Positions 1-5,164 of a stretch of 5,164 nucleotides of DNA are shown piece by piece. The stretch covers positions 1-5,164 of the forward strand of contig JAUZQU010000195.1 of the NCBI GenBank assembly GCA_030950835.1, read 5' to 3'. The stretch is from Mariprofundaceae bacterium. GTDB taxonomy: Bacteria; Pseudomonadota; Zetaproteobacteria; Mariprofundales; Mariprofundaceae. Positions within the stretch are counted from its first letter, which is position 1; the number at the start of each line of letters is the position of its first letter. Below the pieces are notes generated by a model. It had not been told where the DNA came from, did no database searches, and worked only from the letters and a program-made list of their open reading frames with translations. The position numbers were made by a program, and so were the translations under genes.

Positions 1-177
1 CCCAAAATCATGTTGTCCAAGATTCGTAAAGTGGACTGGGATGAGGTGCAGCAGCGTTTATTGGCCATGCGAGCAGCATGTGCGGCACGTGATATTCCTG
101 CTGTGGTTGGTCTATTGCAACAACTTGTGCCTGAATTTACTCCCGATCAACGTTTATTCGACACCGCACAAAAGTGA
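1..177 (+). CDS. C-terminal end of a FlaA1/WbpM/CapD-like nucleotide-sugar dehydratase/epimerase (partial)
   Basis: Reading frame 1 is open from the first base to a TGA at 175-177, giving the last 58 residues of a gene that begins outside the window. The segment starts with PKIM, followed by an amphipathic helical stretch and the motif LVPEFTP near the end (residues 45-51 of the fragment). A lysine-isoleucine pair, a helix rich in acidic residues and a closing LVPEY/F-x-P motif are typical of the C-terminus of FlaA1/WbpM/CapD-type NDP-sugar 4,6-dehydratases or epimerases. That family makes precursors for O-antigen, capsule or glycan synthesis and often carries N-terminal membrane segments. 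The NAD-binding Rossmann domain and catalytic residues lie upstream and cannot be seen, so the assignment rests on the tail alone. The stop overlaps the GTG start of priA by four bases, which suggests co-transcription and coupled translation. Confidence 0.65.
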   Translation, partial: PKIMLSKIRKVDWDEVQQRLLAMRAACAARDIPAVVGLLQQLVPEFTPDQRLFDTAQK

Positions 178-2306
178 CAATACAGCAGCGGGTAAAGGTG
201 GCGGTATTTGCGCCTTTATGGGGCTGTTTTGATTATATTTGGCATGCCAAGCTTGGTCAACCTGAAGTGGGCTTGCGTATTTTGGTTCCTTTTGGGCATG
301 GTCAACGTTGGGCAGTGGTGCTGGAGCATGATGTTTTCAGCGATAATCCAGATGTTTTAGTGCTTAAAGAAGTGTTGGACCGTTGTGATATCACTCCGGC
401 ATATGATGCCGCTCGTTGCCGCTGGCTGGAGCGGGCAGCGGCATATTACTTGTGTACGCAAGGTGAAATGTGGGAAACTGCTTTGGCTTGGGCATCTTCG
501 GATGGAAAACGCCGCTTTCGTTGCCTTGAACCAGCAGCTTTGCTGGCTTTGGATGCGGATTTGGCTGCCTGCTTTCGGACTAAGGCTGCACTTTCGTTAA
601 CAACCATCAGACAACGTTGCGCACAAAGTGCTGTGCAATGGCGTGTGTTACAAGCTTTACAACAAGATTTGCTTGAAGAAACGCTGCTAGAACTTACACC
701 AGCAACAAAAACTGCAACACAAGAAAAAATTCAGCTTCGCCCAAGCCAACAACAAGCCGTTGAGCACATACTGCATAATCAGCAGCAGTTTAAACCATTT
801 TTACTCTTTGGTTGTACGGGCTCTGGCAAAACAGAGGTCTATTTACAGGCTGCGCAACAATTGGTGGCGCAAGGTCAACAAATCTTGATTTTAGTGCCTG
901 AAATTGGTTTGACACCCATGTGGATCAGTCGTTTGCAGCAGCGTTTCTCTCATATCAGCATTTGGCATTCAGCTTTGAGTCACCGTGAAAAAATAGCGAT
1001 GCGCTTGCAGCTTCCTCAGACGCAAGTGTTATTGGGCACACGTTCAGCCTTATTTTTACCCTTACAAAACCTTGGTTTAATTGTGGTGGATGAGGAGCAT
1101 GATACTTCATTTAAACAACATGATGGTGTTGCTTATTCAGCGCGAGATATGAGTTTACTTTTGGGGCAAGCTCTGAAAATACCTGTGGTTTTGGGTTCGG
1201 CAACACCAAGCTTAGAGAGCTGGCGACAAGTCAAAACAGGAAAAATGGCCTGTGAAGTATTACGTGAACGTGTGTTTGATCATGGCTTAGTTGAACCTGA
1301 AATAGTTGATATGCGGGGCAATCATGCGTTGATTTCAGACACCTTGTTAACAGCCTTAAAAACTTGCCAAGAACGCGGCGAACAATCGATGTTGTACCTC
1401 AATCGCCGTGGTTATGCGCCTGCTTTGCAGTGTACAGCTTGTGGTGATGTGCCTACATGCCATGCCTGTAGTTTGCGCCTGACTTTACATCGTAAAGCAG
1501 GACAATTGCGCTGTCATGCTTGTAATGCAGTGTCTCGGGTGCGTAAAAACTGTGGTGTTTGCGGTGAAATGGCGTATTTACCTTTGGGTTCGGGTACGGA
1601 GCGTTTGGAAGATGATTTAAGAGCAGCTTTGCCTGACTTACGCATAGCCCGATTTGATAGGGATGTGATTCGCCATACGGATGATTTGCAGCAAGTGTTG
1701 GCAGATTTTGAAGCGGGTAATATTGATTGTTTATTGGGTACACAAATGTTGGTTAAAGGTCACCATTTTCCCAATGTGACGTTGGTAGGTATTTTAAATG
1801 CTGATTTAGGTTTGAATATGCCCGACTTTAGAGCATCTGAACGCTGGTGGCAGCAAATGACACAAGTCTTTGGGCGTACGGGTAGGGGAGCGCAAAAGGG
1901 AAAAGTGGTGGTGCAAACTTGGAGTCCTGATGCGCCGTGGTTTGGGCGTTTGGATGATAGTAAAGCAGAAAGCGTGTTGGATGATGAGTTGTCTTTGCGC
2001 CAAATGACCCAATTTCCACCTTTTGCACGCTGGGTTCGTATCGTATTTTCAGCGCGTGATGTGACTAAAGCCAGTAAAGCAGCGATTGCTTTTGCCAATA
2101 TGCTTAGAAATTGGGATGAAGTGAAGGTCAGTGGACCTATGCCTTGTGCTTTGGAAAAGTTGGCTGGGCGTTTTCGTTTTGAGTTGATTCTTAGAGATGC
2201 AAGCCGTTTGCATTTACCGTGGAAGCTATTGCCTTTATTGCAACAGCAGCGGGTGCCTTCAGGGGTGCGGCGCAAGGTGGATGTGGATCCTCAGGATATG
2301 ATGTAG
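174..2306 (+). CDS. priA: Primosomal protein N' (PriA), replication-restart 3'-5' DNA helicase
   Basis: PriA recognises stalled or collapsed forks and D-loops, unwinds the lagging arm using ATP and starts reloading of DnaB through PriB/DnaT or PriC. The 710-residue product is slightly shorter than E. coli PriA (732). Its N-terminus matches the 3'-end-binding domain, including FDY at 19-21. Helicase motifs follow in order: Walker A GCTGSGKT at 213-220, VPEIGLTP at 241-248, GTRSALF at 288-294, DEEHD (Walker B) at 306-310, GSATP at 341-345, NRRGYAPAL at 410-418 and GTQMLVKGHHF at 522-532. All eight zinc-binding cysteines are present at 420, 423, 429, 432, 447, 450, 460 and 463. Motif VI reads QVFGRTGR (564-571) where QVAGRAGR is usual; both arginines remain. 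The GTG start overlaps the upstream TGA. No clear Shine-Dalgarno sequence precedes it, so coupled translation is likely. A GTG at codon 9 would remove part of the first strand, and the frame has a stop at 132 with no ATG between. Family assignment is near certain; the exact start is less so. Confidence 0.97.
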   Translation: MTIQQRVKVAVFAPLWGCFDYIWHAKLGQPEVGLRILVPFGHGQRWAVVLEHDVFSDNPDVLVLKEVLDRCDITPAYDAARCRWLERAAAYYLCTQGEMWETALAWASSDGKRRFRCLEPAALLALDADLAACFRTKAALSLTTIRQRCAQSAVQWRVLQALQQDLLEETLLELTPATKTATQEKIQLRPSQQQAVEHILHNQQQFKPFLLFGCTGSGKTEVYLQAAQQLVAQGQQILILVPEIGLTPMWISRLQQRFSHISIWHSALSHREKIAMRLQLPQTQVLLGTRSALFLPLQNLGLIVVDEEHDTSFKQHDGVAYSARDMSLLLGQALKIPVVLGSATPSLESWRQVKTGKMACEVLRERVFDHGLVEPEIVDMRGNHALISDTLLTALKTCQERGEQSMLYLNRRGYAPALQCTACGDVPTCHACSLRLTLHRKAGQLRCHACNAVSRVRKNCGVCGEMAYLPLGSGTERLEDDLRAALPDLRIARFDRDVIRHTDDLQQVLADFEAGNIDCLLGTQMLVKGHHFPNVTLVGILNADLGLNMPDFRASERWWQQMTQVFGRTGRGAQKGKVVVQTWSPDAPWFGRLDDSKAESVLDDELSLRQMTQFPPFARWVRIVFSARDVTKASKAAIAFANMLRNWDEVKVSGPMPCALEKLAGRFRFELILRDASRLHLPWKLLPLLQQQRVPSGVRRKVDVDPQDMM

Positions 2307-2356
2307 TGTTATAGAGATGTATTCAGAGGATTAAGGGTAGAGACAATATCGTAGTC

Positions 2357-2403
2357 TATCAGGCAGATGCCACAGTGTATTTTAGCTGTGTCATCTGCTG
2401 ATA
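2357..2403. terminator. Long imperfect hairpin between convergent priA and pepA, possible bidirectional terminator
   Basis: The left arm at 2357-2375 and right arm at 2386-2403 are complementary over 17 base pairs, with one mismatch and one single-base bulge (a G in the left arm). They enclose a 10-base loop. The hairpin lies 50 bases after the priA stop and 13 bases after the pepA stop on the other strand, where a shared transcription terminator or 3'-end stabiliser is expected. Neither side has a run of T, so it is not a textbook Rho-independent terminator. It could instead stabilise mRNA ends, block the opposing polymerase or be one copy of a dispersed palindromic repeat. The hairpin is directly visible; the function is inferred. 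Confidence 0.5.
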
Positions 2404-2416
2404 AATTTGACTATGA

Positions 2417-3901
2417 CTAGGCGTTATTTGTGCTTATTTTATGTTGTAAATAATCCACGATTAAGCGCACACCAGCACCAGTTGCACCGCCTACAGGTGA
2501 AATGTCATTACCCTTCATATTCCAAGCTGTGCCTGCAATATCCAGGTGCGCCCAAGGAATATCATCGACAAAACGTGAGAGGAAACAAGCTGCTGTAATC
2601 GTGCCTGCTTCTCTACCACCCGTATTTTTAATGTCGGCAATCTTGGAGTTGATTTGCTCTTGGTATTCTTCAAACATAGGCATTTCCCACACTCTATCAT
2701 GTGTCTTTTGCCCTGAAGCGACTAAAGCTTGTTTGATTGCAGTCGAAGTACCCATTAACCCAGTCGCTTGAGCGCCCAAGGCAATCACACATGCACCAGT
2801 AAGTGTTGCAAAATCAATGATTTCAGCAGGTTTTTGTTCAGCGGCATAAGCAAGTGCATCAGAGAGGATAACCCGACCTTCAGCATCGGTATTGAGTACT
2901 TCAATGGTCAAACCCTTATATGTGGTCACAATATCGCCGGGTTTGTAGGCTGAACCACCCAGTAAATTTTCAGACGAAGGAATCACTCCAAGTAAGTTAA
3001 TCGGCAAATTCAATGCCGTAACCGCCTTGAAAATACCCAATACTGCCGCAGAACCACACATATCAAACTTCATTTCATCCATAGCAGCGGCTGGTTTGAT
3101 CGAAATACCGCCAGCATCAAAGGTCAAACCCTTACCCACCAAGGCAATCGGTGCATCATTGTTGTTTGCGCCGTTGTATTGCAGGGTGATAAAACGTGGT
3201 TCCTTGTCTGAGCCTTGGCTGACTGCCAACAACGCTGTAAAACCTGCTTTTTCGATAGCGGCTTTGTCCATCACATTTACTTTGAGTTTGGGGTGGCTCA
3301 ATGCCAATGCTTGTTCGCCCAAATATTCAGGTGTACAAACATTACCCGGTTCATTGCCCAAATCACGGGCGAAATTGGTGCCTATGGCAACGGCTTGCCC
3401 TATGGCAACAGCTTCTTCAGCTACAACTACATCTGCTTGATTCACGATGAAACTGATGGATTGTAAGGTTTGTTCTTTTTTATCTTGGCAGGTTTGGTAT
3501 GCATCAAAAGTGTATAAACCCAAAATGAAACCTTCGCTTAATGCTTGGATTTTATCGCTGATGTCTGCATCGACTACATCCAGTTCGGCAAGGTGAACGG
3601 CAACATCTTTTGCCCCACTATGTTTGATTTTGGCTGCTATTTTTGCGGCTAAGGCGCGTAATTTTTGGAGCGTGAGTTTACTTTCCTCACCAGAACCTAC
3701 AAAAATGATGCGTTGTTGCTCGCCATACAAGGTGCGTGTTTTAGCAAACTCGCCTTGATGGTCGTTGCTGCTTAAAAAATGTGCTACATGGGCTTGCTTT
3801 TGTAGTGCAACACCCGATGGGCTGAGTTGTTGCGCTTTGCCTAAGGATAATAACACAGTATCGCAGTGTGTTGCAGTGGTGTTGACGTGAATAGAAATCA
3901 T
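2417..3901 (-). CDS. pepA: Leucyl aminopeptidase PepA (cytosol aminopeptidase, peptidase family M17)
   Basis: PepA is a cytoplasmic, normally hexameric, two-metal aminopeptidase that removes N-terminal residues, preferably leucine, from peptides. Some relatives, such as E. coli PepA/XerA, also bind DNA in plasmid dimer resolution and carAB regulation; nothing here tests that. The 494-residue product is close to the E. coli length (503). The metal ligands appear at K257, D262, D280, D339 and E341, with catalytic K269 and R343, at exactly the spacing of the E. coli residues. The signature NTDAEGR is at 337-343. The N-terminal third is less conserved, as usual. I chose the ATG at 3901 because GAGG lies six bases before it and the protein then starts like a typical PepA. 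The frame extends to a TTG at 3931 that would add ten residues, but nothing favours that start. The gene converges with priA and diverges from trmL. A leader hairpin overlaps its ribosome binding site. Confidence 0.97.
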   Translation of the reverse strand: MISIHVNTTATHCDTVLLSLGKAQQLSPSGVALQKQAHVAHFLSSNDHQGEFAKTRTLYGEQQRIIFVGSGEESKLTLQKLRALAAKIAAKIKHSGAKDVAVHLAELDVVDADISDKIQALSEGFILGLYTFDAYQTCQDKKEQTLQSISFIVNQADVVVAEEAVAIGQAVAIGTNFARDLGNEPGNVCTPEYLGEQALALSHPKLKVNVMDKAAIEKAGFTALLAVSQGSDKEPRFITLQYNGANNNDAPIALVGKGLTFDAGGISIKPAAAMDEMKFDMCGSAAVLGIFKAVTALNLPINLLGVIPSSENLLGGSAYKPGDIVTTYKGLTIEVLNTDAEGRVILSDALAYAAEQKPAEIIDFATLTGACVIALGAQATGLMGTSTAIKQALVASGQKTHDRVWEMPMFEEYQEQINSKIADIKNTGGREAGTITAACFLSRFVDDIPWAHLDIAGTAWNMKGNDISPVGGATGAGVRLIVDYLQHKISTNNA

Positions 3902-3933
3902 AGTTGCCCTCGCAATCGAAATTGATGGCAACT
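3902..3933 (-). promoter_or_regulatory. Leader hairpin covering the pepA ribosome binding site
   Basis: On the minus strand, the bases just before the pepA ATG contain a perfect 7-bp inverted repeat, AGTTGCC (3933-3927) and GGCAACT (3908-3902). Between the arms is a second stem, CAAT/ATTG (3924-3921 with 3916-3913), closing a TTCG loop. The Shine-Dalgarno GAGG occupies 3911-3908, partly in the internal loop and partly in the outer stem, and the ATG directly follows the stem. If folded, the mRNA would hinder ribosome access. The inverted repeats are directly visible; translational control is an inference, and the stem is short enough to be incidental. Confidence 0.4.
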
Positions 3934-3964
3934 TTAGAGTGCCTTGCCTTGAATTGCTATGCCC

Positions 3965-3994
3965 AAAATATCCAGCAGCAGCTTGATGTGATAA
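3965..3994 (-). promoter_or_regulatory. Weak candidate sigma70-type promoter for pepA
   Basis: Read on the minus strand, TTATCA (3994-3989) and TATTTT (3970-3965) each match four of six consensus positions and are 18 bases apart. Transcription would then begin near 3958, giving a leader of about 57 bases that includes the whole hairpin at 3933-3902. The match is modest and other promoters in the region are possible. Confidence 0.2.
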
Positions 3995-4040
3995 GAGCAG
4001 AGCATACCTTTGACTTTGAGCAAGCTACTGCGGTAATCGC

Positions 4041-4062
4041 TGTTATGATTGACATATGATTG
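4041..4062 (+). promoter_or_regulatory. Candidate extended -10 element with a direct repeat, upstream of trmL
   Basis: TGTTATGAT at 4041-4049 fits an extended -10 element (TG, one base, then TATGAT, five of six consensus positions). The eight bases TATGATTG occur at 4044-4051 and again at 4055-4062, 11 bases apart, about one helical turn. If used as a promoter, it would start a trmL transcript with a leader of roughly 160 bases. A perfect TTGACA at 4049-4054 is also present, but no good -10 lies at the right distance downstream. This is pattern matching in an AT-rich gap, so confidence is low. Confidence 0.2.
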
Positions 4063-4214
4063 TAGTATGGACAAAAGATGCAGTCATCAAAAAATGCTCG
4101 TAACTACCCTGTTTGCTGTTTTGACCACAAAATATAAGCCAACTGAAGAAAGAATGGGTAAGCTGTGTTTTTTATTCGCAATACCATCTTTTTTAGTCAA
4201 TTTAAAAGGACATC

Positions 4215-4694
4215 ATGAAATCACCCTTACATATCGTTTTGTTTGAGCCAGAAATCCCACCGAATACGGGCAATATTGCGCGTTTGTGTGCTTGCACAGG
4301 CTGTCAGTTGCATTTGGTGCATCCATTGGGTTTTGATTTGTCGGAAAAACAGGTGCGACGCGCAGGTTTGGACTATTGGGAGCATTTACAAGTCAAAGAA
4401 CATCAAAATTGGGATGATTTGATGCTTTATCTGCGTCAAAACTTACCTGTTGAGCCACGTTTATTTGGTTTGACCACGAAAACCAAGGCGACCATTTGGG
4501 ATGTTTCCTTTCGCGCGGAAGATGTGTTGGTTTTTGGCCCTGAAACACGAGGATTATCACAGGAAACTTTGGCAAAAGTGAAGCCTGTGACCATCCCTAT
4601 GCGCGACGATGCGCCTGTGCGTTCGCTGAACTTGGCGAATGCTTGTTCAATTGTGGTTTATGAGGCTTTGAAACAGTTGAATCATGGTATTTAA
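4215..4694 (+). CDS. trmL: tRNA (cytidine/uridine-34)-2'-O-methyltransferase TrmL (SPOUT family)
   Basis: TrmL (formerly YibK) uses S-adenosylmethionine to methylate the 2'-hydroxyl of the wobble nucleotide 34 in tRNA-Leu isoacceptors, which supports decoding. It is a minimal, cytoplasmic, dimeric SPOUT enzyme with a trefoil knot. The 159-residue product is the size of the E. coli protein (157) and aligns along its whole length. EPEIPPNTGNIARLC is at 11-25, RRAGLDYWE at 48-56, FGPETRGL at 107-114, and the knot segment IPM...RSLNLANA...VVYEA at 127-151. The latter two form the cofactor-binding loops in the family. The IPM-to-RSLN loop is about two residues longer than in E. coli, which is probably neutral. 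The ATG is preceded by AAGGA at 4206-4210 with four bases between. It is transcribed away from pepA and lies 100 bases before typA; a terminator-like hairpin follows it. Confidence 0.96.
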   Translation: MKSPLHIVLFEPEIPPNTGNIARLCACTGCQLHLVHPLGFDLSEKQVRRAGLDYWEHLQVKEHQNWDDLMLYLRQNLPVEPRLFGLTTKTKATIWDVSFRAEDVLVFGPETRGLSQETLAKVKPVTIPMRDDAPVRSLNLANACSIVVYEALKQLNHGI

Positions 4695-4731
4695 ACCCTG
4701 CTAAAGCTTTCCTTTCTATTGTATTGCATCC

Positions 4732-4740
4732 TGCTACTAT
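4732..4740 (+). promoter_or_regulatory. Candidate extended -10 promoter element for typA
   Basis: TGCTACTAT matches an extended -10 element: TG, one base, then TACTAT with four of six consensus positions. No good -35 is visible, which extended -10 promoters can tolerate. Transcription would begin near 4747, just inside the following hairpin, leaving a leader of about 48 bases before the typA ATG. The pattern is short, so this remains a candidate. Confidence 0.25.
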
Positions 4741-4773
4741 GCGCCGCGCTTCGGCTGAAAGGCGTTGTTTTTT
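4741..4773 (+). terminator. Rho-independent terminator-like hairpin after trmL
   Basis: GCGCC at 4741-4745 can pair with GGCGT at 4761-4765 (four GC pairs and one G-U pair). The enclosed bases contain GC-TTCG-GC (4748-4755), a short stem capped by a stable UUCG tetraloop. An alternative fold pairs GCCG with CGGC. The stem is followed by TTGTTTTTT at 4765-4773, giving the usual GC-stem plus T-tract layout. It lies 46 bases after the trmL stop but only 21 bases before the typA ATG, so it could end trmL transcription or act in the typA leader. The stem is short, so efficiency is uncertain. Confidence 0.5.
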
Positions 4774-4794
4774 GAATAGATTAGAGGTAACACT

Positions 4795-5164
4795 ATGTCC
4801 CGTAAAATAAGAAATATTGCCATTATTGCTCACGTTGACCATGGCAAAACAACACTGGTTGATGAGCTTTTGAAACAATCTGGCACCTTGGATGACATGC
4901 GTGCAGACTTGGAAACATGCGTCATGGATTCCAATGACATTGAAAAAGAACGTGGCATTACCATTCTGGCAAAAAACACAGCGATTACTTATGGCGATAC
5001 CCATATCAACATCGTGGACACCCCTGGCCATGCTGATTTCGGTGGTGAAGTTGAACGTGTACTGAACATGGTAGATGGTGTGGTATTGTTGGTAGATGCG
5101 GCTGAAGGCCCTATGCCACAAACACGTTTTGTAACCTCAAAAGCACTGGCTTTGGGTTTAAAAC
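4795..5164 (+). CDS. typA: Ribosome-associated GTPase TypA/BipA, N-terminal part (partial)
   Basis: TypA (BipA) is a translational GTPase related to EF-G and LepA. It binds the ribosome, assists 50S assembly and supports growth at low temperature and under stress. The window contains the first 123 codons of a gene normally about 600 codons long. G1 (AHVDHGKT) is at residues 12-19, the switch I sequence EKERGITI with the G2 threonine (T56) at 50-57, and G3 (DTPGH) at 75-79. GGEVERV and GPMPQTRFVT are also characteristic of TypA rather than LepA or EF-G. The frame runs off the edge just before the expected G4 NKxD motif, so the EF-G-like domains and TypA-specific C-terminus cannot be checked. 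The ATG has GAGG at 4784-4787 seven bases upstream. Relative to E. coli there is one extra residue in the 31-44 region. The gene follows trmL after a terminator-like hairpin and probably has its own promoter. Confidence 0.96.
   Translation, partial: MSRKIRNIAIIAHVDHGKTTLVDELLKQSGTLDDMRADLETCVMDSNDIEKERGITILAKNTAITYGDTHINIVDTPGHADFGGEVERVLNMVDGVVLLVDAAEGPMPQTRFVTSKALALGLK

Larger units (their letters stand above)
3902..4214. other. Divergent intergenic region between pepA and trmL
   Basis: This 313-base stretch has no convincing gene. Its pepA-proximal end holds the leader hairpin and a weak promoter candidate. Further in are an imperfect inverted repeat (CAGCAGCTTG at 3976-3985 and CAAGCTACTG at 4021-4030; one mismatch, 35-base spacer) and a repeated TATGATTG at 4044-4062. 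The trmL-proximal end is AT-rich, with T runs near 4170 and 4190. A short frame open from TTG 4049 to 4246 lacks a good ribosome binding site and overlaps the trmL start, so I do not call it a gene. I see no tRNA or recognisable small RNA or riboswitch. Confidence 0.6.

Noticed and set aside
1760..2275. 171-codon open frame on the minus strand inside priA
   Set aside because: It lies entirely antisense to well-conserved PriA motifs, shows no recognisable domain and has an arbitrary composition; it is a shadow of priA.
3027..3440. 137-codon open frame on the plus strand
   Set aside because: Antisense shadow of the catalytic region of pepA, low-complexity composition and no ribosome binding site of note.
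3902..3931. Ten-residue N-terminal extension of PepA from a TTG at 3931
   Set aside because: The ATG at 3901 has a well-spaced GAGG and gives a typical PepA N-terminus, whereas the extension encodes the leader hairpin region.
3976..4030. Imperfect 10-base inverted repeat with a 35-base spacer
   Set aside because: The spacer is long, there is no T-tract and no link to a gene end; an incidental match is likely.
4049..4153. Small protein starting at TTG 4049 or ATG 4067
   Set aside because: No Shine-Dalgarno sequence, no recognisable family, and it runs into the trmL start in another frame.
4154..4195. Possible terminator formed by ATGGGTA and TACCAT followed by CTTTTTT
   Set aside because: The stem is six weak pairs with a bulge around a loop of about 21 bases, and it lies upstream of trmL where no plus-strand gene needs ending.
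4597..5121. 174-codon open frame on the minus strand across the trmL end and typA
   Set aside because: It is antisense to the conserved TrmL C-terminus and the TypA G domain and spans their intergenic terminator; no family resemblance.

Overview
The window holds five genes of housekeeping type and resembles ordinary proteobacterial chromosome: moderate GC content, bacterial Shine-Dalgarno sites, and PriA, PepA, TrmL and TypA proteins that match their Escherichia coli counterparts motif by motif. I cannot place the organism below Pseudomonadota with confidence. I see no insertion sequence, integrase, CRISPR array, tRNA, rRNA, phage gene or toxin-antitoxin pair, and no convincing new biological system.

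Layout from left to right: (1) 1-177 (+), the last 58 codons of a gene whose C-terminus resembles FlaA1/WbpM/CapD-type nucleotide-sugar dehydratases/epimerases of surface polysaccharide synthesis. (2) 174-2306 (+), priA, the replication-restart helicase, whose GTG start overlaps the stop of the previous gene. (3) 2307-2416, a convergent intergenic gap dominated by a long imperfect hairpin. (4) 2417-3901 (-), pepA, a leucyl aminopeptidase of family M17. (5) 3902-4214, a 313-base divergent intergenic region; the pepA leader in it can fold into a hairpin touching the pepA ribosome binding site. (6) 4215-4694 (+), trmL, the tRNA wobble 2'-O-methyltransferase. (7) 4695-4794, a short gap with a terminator-like hairpin and a possible typA promoter. 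(8) 4795-5164 (+), the first 123 codons of typA (bipA), a ribosome-associated GTPase, cut by the window edge.

The genes do not form one pathway. They cover envelope polysaccharide synthesis, replication restart, peptide turnover, tRNA modification and ribosome assembly/stress adaptation. The first gene and priA are probably co-transcribed and translationally coupled. trmL and typA lie in the same direction but are probably separated by a terminator. The points most worth a second look are small: the hairpin over the pepA start site, the apparent overlap of the trmL terminator with the typA promoter, the altered helicase motif VI in PriA, and the long hairpin without a T-tract between priA and pepA.
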